A DNA stretch of 64,000 nucleotides from JAWVFM01 sp963771655 (GTDB lineage Bacteria > Actinomycetota > Thermoleophilia > Solirubrobacterales > 70-9): assembly GCA_963771655.1 (NCBI GenBank), contig CAVYUG010000004.1, positions 434,001 through 498,000 of the forward strand, written 5' to 3'. Positions within the stretch are counted from its first letter, which is position 1. Every line of letters starts with the position of its first letter. Both the position numbers and the translations under genes were made by a program. The notes beneath the pieces were generated by a model that saw only the letters and a list, made by a program, of their open reading frames with translations, ran no database searches and was not told the DNA's origin. Positions 48,391-55,281 of the stretch are shown here, piece after piece.

Positions 48391-49730
48391 GCGAGCTGCT
48401 CGCCCTCGGCGTCTCGCACAAGACCGCTCCGCTCGAGCTGCGCGAGCGTCTCGCGCTTCCGGAGGGGCGCGCGGCCGGCGTGATCCGTGAGCTGGTCGAG
48501 ACCGCTGAGGTCCACGAGGCGGCGGCGATCTCCACCTGCAACCGCACCGAGCTGTACCTCTTCGCCGCGGACCCGGTGGGCGCTGAGTCGCGGGCGCTCA
48601 CGGTCCTCGCGCGCGAGGCCGACACCAGGCCGACGGAGCTCATCGGGCACCTCTACTCGCTGCGCGGGGCCGACGCGGCGATGCAGCTCTTCCGCGTCGC
48701 CGCCGGCCTCGACTCGATGATCCTCGGCGAGGCCGAGGTGCAGGGCCAGGTGAAGCGCGCATACGAGCTGGCGCTGGTGGAGGGCGTCACCGGGCCCGTC
48801 CTGAACCGCCTCTTCCGCGGGGCCCTCGCGGGCGGCAAGCGGGCTCGCTCGGAGACTCGAGTCAGCGAGGGCGCGCTGTCCGTTCCCCAAGTTGCCGTCG
48901 AGCTCGCCCAGCGCACGCTCGGCGACCTGGCTGAGCGGCGGGTGCTCGTCGTGGGAGCGGGCGAGACGGCCGAGCTCACGGCCCGGGCCCTCGCGGCCCG
49001 CGGGGTGGAGGCGGTGTTCATCGCAAACCGCCGCTACGACCGCGCGATCGGGCTGGCCCAGCGGTTCGGCGGCCGCGCGGTCCGCTTCGAGGACCTGCCG
49101 GAGCAGATGGAGGCGGCCGACATCGTCGTAGCGTCGACGAGCTCGCCACACCACGTGATCGAGCGCGACGCCCTCGCCGAGGTCATCGCGTCCCGCGACG
49201 GCAGGCCGCTTCTCTTGATCGACCTCGCGGTCCCGCGCGACATTCACCCGTCGTGCCGCGAGCTCGTCGGCGTGAGCGTCCACGACATGGACGACCTCCA
49301 GGCACTGGTGGAGCGCAACGCGAGCGGCCGCGAGGGCGAGGGCCGGCGGGCGGAGGCGCTCCTCCGCTCTGAGGGCGCCCGGTTCGAGCGCTGGCTCGGC
49401 ACGCAGGATGCGCTGCCCACGGTCGCCGCGCTGCGGCGCCGCGCCGACCAGGTGGTCGCCTCCGTCCTGGCGGAGAACGAGTCCCGGTGGGACTCGCTCA
49501 GCGACGCCGATCGCGCTCGCGTCGAGGCGCTCGCCCGCGCGGTCGCCAGCCGGCTCCTCCATGAGCCGACGCTGCGGCTGAAGCGGGGCTCCGACGAGGA
49601 CTCCCACGTCTACGTCCACGCCCTGCGCGAGCTGTTCGGGCTCGACCCCGAGGAGGCTCCGCTCGCTGACGCCGACGCCGAGGTCCGCTCGATCGGGTCC
49701 GAGCGGCGCCGGCGCGACGCGTCGCACTAG
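48387..49730 (+). CDS. hemA: Glutamyl-tRNA reductase
   Basis: A 447-residue HemA that reduces glutamyl-tRNA(Glu) to glutamate-1-semialdehyde, the committed step of the C5 heme pathway. The catalytic Cys51 is in AAISTCNRTELYLF; LGVSHKTAPLELRERLALP and AGLDSMILGEAEVQGQVKRA are signatures, and VLVVGAGETAELTARALAAR is the NADPH site. The C-terminal dimerisation helix region is present. The GTG start overlaps the ccmD-like stop. hemL is not nearby. Confidence 0.96.
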   Translation: MSELLALGVSHKTAPLELRERLALPEGRAAGVIRELVETAEVHEAAAISTCNRTELYLFAADPVGAESRALTVLAREADTRPTELIGHLYSLRGADAAMQLFRVAAGLDSMILGEAEVQGQVKRAYELALVEGVTGPVLNRLFRGALAGGKRARSETRVSEGALSVPQVAVELAQRTLGDLAERRVLVVGAGETAELTARALAARGVEAVFIANRRYDRAIGLAQRFGGRAVRFEDLPEQMEAADIVVASTSSPHHVIERDALAEVIASRDGRPLLLIDLAVPRDIHPSCRELVGVSVHDMDDLQALVERNASGREGEGRRAEALLRSEGARFERWLGTQDALPTVAALRRRADQVVASVLAENESRWDSLSDADRARVEALARAVASRLLHEPTLRLKRGSDEDSHVYVHALRELFGLDPEEAPLADADAEVRSIGSERRRRDASH

Positions 49731-50629
49731 TGACGCCGGCCGGCGCCGGGCTTCGCATCGCCACCCGAGGCAGCGCTTTGGCCCTGGCTCAGGCGGAGAC
49801 GGTCGCGACGCAGCTCGGGGGCGCCGAGCTCGTGGCGGTGCGATCGACCGACGCCGAGCCGGGGGACAAGTCGCGCTTCGTGCGCGGCGTGGAGTCGGCC
49901 CTGGTGGCGGGCAAGGCGGACCTCGGCGTGCATTCGGCCAAGGACCTGCCCGGCGAAGGCACGCGCGAGCTCGTGCTGGCCGGGGTGCCCGCTCGCGAGG
50001 ACCCGTCCGACGCCTACATCGGATCGGCGAGCTCGCTCGCCGACGTCCCCGAGGGCACGCGCATCGGGACCGCGAGCCTGCGCCGCCGCGCGCAGCTCGC
50101 GGCCGCCCGCCCGGATCTCGAGATCGTCGAGCTTCGCGGCAACGTGGACTCGCGCCTCGCCAAGCTGGCCGCGGGGGAGTGCGACGGGCTTGTCCTGGCG
50201 CTGGCCGGCCTGCGGAGGCTCGGTCGCGGCGGCGAGGTGGCGTTCGCATTCGGGATCGGGGAGATGACGCCGGCCGCGGGCCAGGGGGCGCTCGCGCTGC
50301 AGGCGCGCGAGGGCGACGAGGAGGCGGCCTCCTCCGCGGGTTCCATCACGGACCGCTCCGCCCTCGTGGAGCTCACCGCCGAGCGCGCGGCAGTGGCGGC
50401 CCTCGAGGCGACCTGCGACACCCCGGTGGGCGTCTGCGCGCGCCTCGGCGACGGGGTCCTCGCCGTCCGCGGGTTCGCCGGCCTTCCAGACGGGTCCGAG
50501 TGGGTCCGCGACCGCGTGGAGGGCGATTCCGACCAGCCGGCCGCGCTGGGCGAGGCCCTGGCCGAGCGGATGCTGGCGGCGGGCGCGCGCGACATCCTCG
50601 AGCGAGCGGGCGAGGAAGCCGCCTCATGA
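49730..50629 (+). CDS. hemC: Porphobilinogen deaminase (hydroxymethylbilane synthase)
   Basis: A 299-residue HemC that polymerises four porphobilinogens into hydroxymethylbilane. Features: LRIATRGSALALAQAETVAT, KADLGVHSAKDLPGEGTREL, GTASLRRRAQLAAARPDLEI, LRGNVDSRLAKLAAGECDGL, MTPAAGQGALALQAREGDEE, and the dipyrromethane-cofactor Cys229 in ATCDTPVGVCARL. The GTG start overlaps the last base of the hemA stop (TAGTG). Its TGA overlaps the ATG of the cobA-hemD fusion. Confidence 0.96.
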   Translation: MTPAGAGLRIATRGSALALAQAETVATQLGGAELVAVRSTDAEPGDKSRFVRGVESALVAGKADLGVHSAKDLPGEGTRELVLAGVPAREDPSDAYIGSASSLADVPEGTRIGTASLRRRAQLAAARPDLEIVELRGNVDSRLAKLAAGECDGLVLALAGLRRLGRGGEVAFAFGIGEMTPAAGQGALALQAREGDEEAASSAGSITDRSALVELTAERAAVAALEATCDTPVGVCARLGDGVLAVRGFAGLPDGSEWVRDRVEGDSDQPAALGEALAERMLAAGARDILERAGEEAAS

Positions 50630-52152
50630 GTGCCGCGCGCGCCGGCGTCGTCTACCTCGTCGGAGCCGGGCCCGGGGACCCGGGCTTGGTGACGGTTCGC
50701 GCCCTCGAGCTCGTCGCGAGCGCCGATGCGATCCTCCACGACCGCCTGATCCCGCCCGGCCTGCTCGACGCGGCCCACGCCGACGCCGAGCTCGTAGACG
50801 TCGGCAAGGGGCCGGGGAGCGCCGAGGTCCCCCAGGAGGAGATCGGCTCGAGGCTCGTCGACCTCGCCAGGGCGGGTCGCAGTGTCGTGCGCCTGAAGGG
50901 GGGCGACCCCTTCGTCTTCGGCCGGGGCGGCGAGGAGGCGGAGGCGCTCGCCTCCGCCGGAGTTCCGTTCGAGGTGGTCCCCGGCGTGACGGCCGGCGTC
51001 GCCGCGCCGGCTTACGCCGGGATCCCCGTCACCCACCGCGACGACGCCTCCGCCGTCGCCTTCGTCACCGGCCACGAGGATCCGGAGAAGGAGTCCTCGG
51101 CGCTCGACTGGGACGCTCTGGGGCGGTTCCCCGGCACGCTCGTCCTCTACATGGGCGTGAAGCGCCTCGGCGAGATCGCCGAGCGGCTGATCGCGGCGGG
51201 GCGCCATCGAGGTGAGCCTGCCGCGGCGGTCGAGCGGGGAACCCTGCCCGGGCAGCGCGCGCTCGTCTCCACCCTTGCCGAGCTTCCGGGCGCCGCGGAG
51301 CGCGCGGGGCTCAAGGCGCCCGCCATCGTCGTCATCGGGCCGGTCGCGGCGCGGCGCGAGCAGATCGCGTGGCTCGAGCGCCGTCCCCTCCATGCGCGCA
51401 CGGTCGTCGTGACCCGCGCGCGGGCGCAGGCGAGCGGCCTCGCGGGCCGCCTGCGCTCCCTCGGCGCCGAGGTGGTCGAGCTTCCGGCGATCCGGATCGA
51501 GTCGCGAATCGACTCCGAGGCGGTGCGCTCGGCCGTCGCGAGCATCCACTCATACGCCCTCGTGTGCCTCACGAGCGCGAACGGGGTGCGTCTGCTCTTC
51601 GACGCGATGGCCGCTCAGGGCCGCGACGCGCGAGCCCTCGCGAGCGCGACCGTCGCCGCGATCGGGCCCGGGACCGCGTCGGCCCTGCGCGAGCACGGCG
51701 TCATCGCCGACGTGGTGCCCGAGCGCGCCGTGGCGGAGGCCCTCGCAGAGGCGCTCGAGGAGCTGCCGGTTCGCGGCAAGCCGGTGCTCGTCGCCCGCGC
51801 CGCCGAGGCTCGCGACGTTCTCCCGGACGCGCTCCGCGAGCGGGGCGCCGAGGTCGACCTCGTCGCGCTCTACGAGACGGTGGCCGAGCCGCCGGACCCG
51901 GCAGCCGTCGAGGCGGCCCGGGACGCCGACTACGTCACCTTCACGTCGTCCTCGACCGTGCGCAAACTGGTCGGAGCGCTGAATGACGAGATGCCTGGCG
52001 GGGCCCGGGTGGTGTCGATCGGCCCGATCACGAGCGAGACGGCGCGTGAGGCGGGCCTCGAGGTCGCGGTGGAGGCGGCACGTCACGACGTCGGCGGCCT
52101 GGTCGACGCGCTGCTTGCGGACGTGGCTGCGCGGAAGTCCGTTGACGCCTAG
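50626..52152 (+). CDS. Fused uroporphyrinogen-III C-methyltransferase / uroporphyrinogen-III synthase
   Basis: A 508-residue fusion. Residues 1-250 are the CobA/SUMT methyltransferase: VYLVGAGPGDPGLVTVRALE, VRLKGGDPFVFGRGGEEAEA, VTAGVAAPAYAGIPVTHRDD. Residues about 260-505 are the HemD synthase: TRARAQASGLAGRLRSLGAE, CLTSANGVRLLFDAM, VAAIGPGTASALREHGV, TFTSSSTVRKLVGAL. It closes hydroxymethylbilane into uroporphyrinogen III and diverts part to precorrin-2 for siroheme or B12. This fusion is usual in Gram-positive heme operons. It is the last gene of the ccm-hem run. Confidence 0.94.
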   Translation: MSAARAGVVYLVGAGPGDPGLVTVRALELVASADAILHDRLIPPGLLDAAHADAELVDVGKGPGSAEVPQEEIGSRLVDLARAGRSVVRLKGGDPFVFGRGGEEAEALASAGVPFEVVPGVTAGVAAPAYAGIPVTHRDDASAVAFVTGHEDPEKESSALDWDALGRFPGTLVLYMGVKRLGEIAERLIAAGRHRGEPAAAVERGTLPGQRALVSTLAELPGAAERAGLKAPAIVVIGPVAARREQIAWLERRPLHARTVVVTRARAQASGLAGRLRSLGAEVVELPAIRIESRIDSEAVRSAVASIHSYALVCLTSANGVRLLFDAMAAQGRDARALASATVAAIGPGTASALREHGVIADVVPERAVAEALAEALEELPVRGKPVLVARAAEARDVLPDALRERGAEVDLVALYETVAEPPDPAAVEAARDADYVTFTSSSTVRKLVGALNDEMPGGARVVSIGPITSETAREAGLEVAVEAARHDVGGLVDALLADVAARKSVDA

Positions 52153-52188
52153 GATCCGAGTGCGTAGGGTTTACTTGAAACCAGGTAC

Positions 52189-53310
52189 ATGGGGAATGGG
52201 GTAGCGCCGGTGGAACCCGAATCTGAATCGCTCGGGCCCGAGGACGTCGTGGGCGCGGCGCGGGCCGCGGGCCGCGACTTCGACATCGGCCGAGACCTCC
52301 TCTGTACGTCCGATTCAAGCGGGTACTTCACTTCGCTGAACGTCGGCTGGGAGCGTCTCCTCGGCTGGAGCCGCGAGGAGCTCATGTCGCGCCCGTTCAT
52401 CGAGTTCGTGCATCCCGACGACGTCGAGCGGACGGCCGCCGAATCGGCCAAGGTCACCAATCCCGACCAGGAGCTGGTCGACTTCGAGAACCGCTATCGC
52501 TGCCGCGACGGCGGCTGGCGCTGGCTTCACTGGAGCGCCCGCTCGGACGGGACCACCTGGTTCGCGGTGGCGTTCGACGTCACCGAGCGCAAGGAGACCG
52601 AGGAGCACCTGCGAGGGGTCCTGACCGAGGAGTTCCTCCTCGCCTACAGCCAGCCCATCCTCGACCAGCTCGGCGTGCTCGCGCAGGAGGAGCTGCTCGT
52701 GCGCCTGCGGGGCCCCGGAGGCGACGGGGAGGTCATCGTTGCCGAGGAGTTCGTCCCCGACGCCGAGCGGACCGGGCTGATCGGGATCGTCGACCGCTGG
52801 ATGGCGAAGCAGGGAATAAGGCTCGCGGAAAACGGACGGGTCGCCGAGGTGAACCTGTCGGCCGCCTCGCTCGGCGACGAGCTCCTCACCGCCGAGCTCG
52901 CCGACGACCTCGAGTTCGCCGGCGACGGCGCGCAGAGGGTGATCTTCGAGATCACCGAGACGGCGGCGATCGAGAACCTCGACGCGGCGATGGCGTTCGC
53001 AGACCGGCTCGCCGGTTTGGGTTGCCGCTTCGCGCTCGACGACTTCGGCACCGGCTACGGCTCGATCACGTACCTCCGCCACCTGCCGGTCGACTACCTG
53101 AAGATCGACACCACCTTCGTGCGCGGCGCGCGCGAGCGGCCAGAGGACCTCGCGATCATTCGGGCGATCGTGGCAATGGCCGGGGAGATGGGCGCCCGCA
53201 CGGTCGCCGAGGGGATCGAGGACGCCACGACGCTCCAGCTGCTCCACGAGTCGGGGGTCGACTACTGCCAGGGCTACCTCCTGGGGCGCCCGGCGCCGAT
53301 CGCGACCTGA
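52189..53310 (+). CDS. PAS-EAL cyclic-di-GMP phosphodiesterase
   Basis: A 373-residue protein with an N-terminal PAS domain (about 35-140: SSGYFTSLNVGWERLLGWSR; FIEFVHPDDVERT; WLHWSARSDGTTWFAVAFDV) and a C-terminal EAL domain (about 145-370). The signature reads ELLVRLRG instead of EAL-type, but the catalytic set is otherwise present: EVNLSAASL, FEITETAAIENL, FALDDFGTGYGSITYL, YLKIDTTFVRG, VAEGIEDATTLQLL and YCQGYLLGRP. It should hydrolyse c-di-GMP in response to a PAS signal. No GGDEF domain, no membrane segment. It may be a tail of the heme operon (36-base gap). Confidence 0.9.
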   Translation: MGNGVAPVEPESESLGPEDVVGAARAAGRDFDIGRDLLCTSDSSGYFTSLNVGWERLLGWSREELMSRPFIEFVHPDDVERTAAESAKVTNPDQELVDFENRYRCRDGGWRWLHWSARSDGTTWFAVAFDVTERKETEEHLRGVLTEEFLLAYSQPILDQLGVLAQEELLVRLRGPGGDGEVIVAEEFVPDAERTGLIGIVDRWMAKQGIRLAENGRVAEVNLSAASLGDELLTAELADDLEFAGDGAQRVIFEITETAAIENLDAAMAFADRLAGLGCRFALDDFGTGYGSITYLRHLPVDYLKIDTTFVRGARERPEDLAIIRAIVAMAGEMGARTVAEGIEDATTLQLLHESGVDYCQGYLLGRPAPIAT

Positions 53311-53330
53311 TCCCGCTACAACCTGGGCCG

Positions 53331-54143
53331 GTGGCCCGCCCGATCACCTTCCTGAGCGACTACGGCTATCGCGACGAGTTCGCGGGCGTGTGCCGCGCCG
53401 TCATCGCGCGGATCGCCCCCGAGGCAACGGTCATCGACCTCACCCACGGGATCGACCGCCACGACGTCCGCGGGGCGGGCCTCGTGCTCGCCGCCGCTCT
53501 CCCGTACGCCCCGCACGGCGTGCATCTCGCGGTCGTCGATCCCGGCGTCGGCACCCCGCGCCGCGCCGTCGCGGTACGTGTGGCGGAGGGCGACCGAGTG
53601 CTCGTCGGCCCGGACAACGGCCTTCTCTGGCCCGCGGCCGAGCGCCTTGGCGGCGCGGTCGGGGCGGCCGATGTGACGCTCTCCCGGTTCCGCCTCGAGC
53701 CGATCTCGGCGACCTTCCATGGTCGCGACGTGTTCGCCCCCGTCGCGGCTCATCTCGCGGCCGGGGCATCGCTGGACGAGGCCGGGGAGGCGCTCGATCC
53801 CGCCGACCTCGTGCGGATGGAGGGCTCGGCGGCGTTGATCGAGGCCGGGCCGGTCGTGCGGGCCCGAGTCAGCCGTGTCGACGGCTTCGGGAACCTGATC
53901 CTCGATCTCGCCGAGGCCCAGCTTCCGGAATCCGGACTCAAGCTGGGGCGCCCGGTGCGCGTCGCCACCGGCGACGAGGACCGCGAGGCGATCTTCACCC
54001 GCACCTTCGCCGAAGCCCCCGACGGCGCGCTGATCCTCTACCTGGACTCGTCCGGAAGCGCGGCGCTCGCCGTCAACCGCGGGAGCGCGGCCGCCGACCT
54101 GGCGCTCGGCCCCCTCGACGAGGTGGTCCTACAGGTCGCGTGA
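53331..54143 (+). CDS. SAM hydrolase (SAM hydroxide adenosyltransferase, DUF62)
   Basis: A 270-residue DUF62 protein related to SAM fluorinase/chlorinase. PITFLSDYGYRDEFAGVCRA, THGIDRHDVRGAGLVLAAAL, VVDPGVGTPRRAVAVRV, VGPDNGLLWPAAERLGGA and RVSRVDGFGNLILDL are the family motifs. Most bacterial members split S-adenosylmethionine with water to adenosine and methionine; none of the residues hints at halogenation. The GTG start gives the family-typical N-terminus. Its TGA overlaps the birA GTG. Confidence 0.9.
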   Translation: MARPITFLSDYGYRDEFAGVCRAVIARIAPEATVIDLTHGIDRHDVRGAGLVLAAALPYAPHGVHLAVVDPGVGTPRRAVAVRVAEGDRVLVGPDNGLLWPAAERLGGAVGAADVTLSRFRLEPISATFHGRDVFAPVAAHLAAGASLDEAGEALDPADLVRMEGSAALIEAGPVVRARVSRVDGFGNLILDLAEAQLPESGLKLGRPVRVATGDEDREAIFTRTFAEAPDGALILYLDSSGSAALAVNRGSAAADLALGPLDEVVLQVA

Positions 54144-54880
54144 GCGCGCTCGGCCAGCCGCGCCGGCATCTCCGCGTCGCCGGCTCCACGAACGACCTCG
54201 CTCGCGAGCTCGCGGCCGCCGACGCGCCGTCAGGCACCGTCGTGACGGCCGACGAGCAGACCGCCGGCCGCGGCCGCTCCGGGCGGCGCTGGAGCGCGCC
54301 ACCCGAGGCCGCATTGCTGGCGAGCGCCATCCTGCGGCCGCTCGACAGGCGTCACTCACTCCTGCCGCTCGCGGTTCCGGTGGCGGTGTGCGAGGCGATC
54401 GAGGCGCTCGCGCCGGTCGAATGCCGGGTCAAGTGGCCAAACGACGTTTGGATCGAGAGGAGGAAGGTCGCCGGCGTCCTGATCGAGGCCCGCCCGCCCG
54501 AGTGGGCGGTGATCGGGGTGGGAATCAACCTCGCCATCGCCGACGATGCCTTTCCCGGCGATCTGCGGTGGCCGGCGACGTCGGTCGGCCACGGGGTCGA
54601 GGCCCAGGCGATGCTCGACGCGCTCTGCGAGCGCCTCGAGGCGTGGGTTGAGGCGCCGCGAGAGCGGACGATCGCGGCCTTCGCGCGGCGGGACGCGCTC
54701 CGGGGACGCGAGGTGAGCTGGGAGGGCGCCGGCGGCGCGGCGGGCTCGGGCACCGGCACGGTGGCGGGCGTCGATCGAGACGGCAACCTGGTCGTGGAGA
54801 TCGAGGGCTCAGGAAGCGTCGCGCTTGGGGCCGGCGAGGTGCAGCTGGTCGCGCCTCAGCGCGGCCTGCCCTCCTCGTAG
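54140..54880 (+). CDS. birA: Biotin-[acetyl-CoA-carboxylase] ligase
   Basis: A 246-residue BirA without the N-terminal HTH, so it attaches biotin but does not repress transcription. The biotinyl-AMP site is TAGRGRSGRRWSAPPEAALL (the family G-R-G-R-x-G-R-x-W), then CRVKWPNDVWIERRKVAGVL and AVIGVGINLAI. The C-terminal SH3-like domain (GREVSWEGAGGAAGSG; VAGVDRDGNLVVEIEG) is present. The target is acyl-CoA carboxylase biotin carrier protein. The GTG start overlaps the SAM hydrolase stop; the 3' end overlaps the convergent GFA gene by 25 bases. Confidence 0.94.
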   Translation: MSALGQPRRHLRVAGSTNDLARELAAADAPSGTVVTADEQTAGRGRSGRRWSAPPEAALLASAILRPLDRRHSLLPLAVPVAVCEAIEALAPVECRVKWPNDVWIERRKVAGVLIEARPPEWAVIGVGINLAIADDAFPGDLRWPATSVGHGVEAQAMLDALCERLEAWVEAPRERTIAAFARRDALRGREVSWEGAGGAAGSGTGTVAGVDRDGNLVVEIEGSGSVALGAGEVQLVAPQRGLPSS

Positions 54881-55275
54881 CGCTCCAAGCCGTCCTCCGG
54901 GACCGGCTCCCAGGGCGCCGCGTAGGCCACGAACGTGCGCCAGCTCGGCCGCACGCCGGGGTCACCGTCGAAGGCGCCCATGCGGATGCTCATCTCGTGC
55001 GGGTCGTCGGGGTTGCGGCTGAAGAGATGCGCGCCGCACTCGCCACAAAAGCACTTCTCGAACCCGCCCTCGGGGTGCCGCCAGGCCTTGACCAGCTCCT
55101 CGCCGCGCAACAACCGAAACGTCCCGCCGTCGATTCGCGCCTGGGCCGATGACGCGGTGCCGGTCCGGCGCTGGCAGCGGGTGCAATGGCAGTAGCCGGC
55201 GGCCGGCGCCGGCTCGGTGAGCTCGAAGCGGACTCCGCCGCAAAGACAGCCGCCGGTGAGGCACGGCTCCGCCAC
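54856..55275 (-). CDS. GFA (glutathione-dependent formaldehyde-activating/CENP-V-like) family protein
   Basis: A 139-residue zinc protein of the GFA/CENP-V fold. The cysteine ladder is typical: LTGGCLCGGVRFEL, GYCHCTRCQRRTGTASS, and EKCFCGECGAHLFSRNP, holding two zinc ions. Family members were named after a formaldehyde-glutathione enzyme, but actinobacterial ones often have no proven role and lack glutathione. The GTG start lies 6 bases past the stop of the SF2 helicase gene, so the two may be one transcript. Confidence 0.88.
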   Translation of the reverse strand: MAEPCLTGGCLCGGVRFELTEPAPAAGYCHCTRCQRRTGTASSAQARIDGGTFRLLRGEELVKAWRHPEGGFEKCFCGECGAHLFSRNPDDPHEMSIRMGAFDGDPGVRPSWRTFVAYAAPWEPVPEDGLERYEEGRPR

Positions 55276-55281
55276 GACCGC

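Noticed and set aside
53331..54143. SAM-dependent fluorinase or chlorinase
   Set aside because: The protein has the common DUF62 SAM hydrolase motifs, and the neighbours (birA, PAS-EAL) give no halogenated natural-product context.
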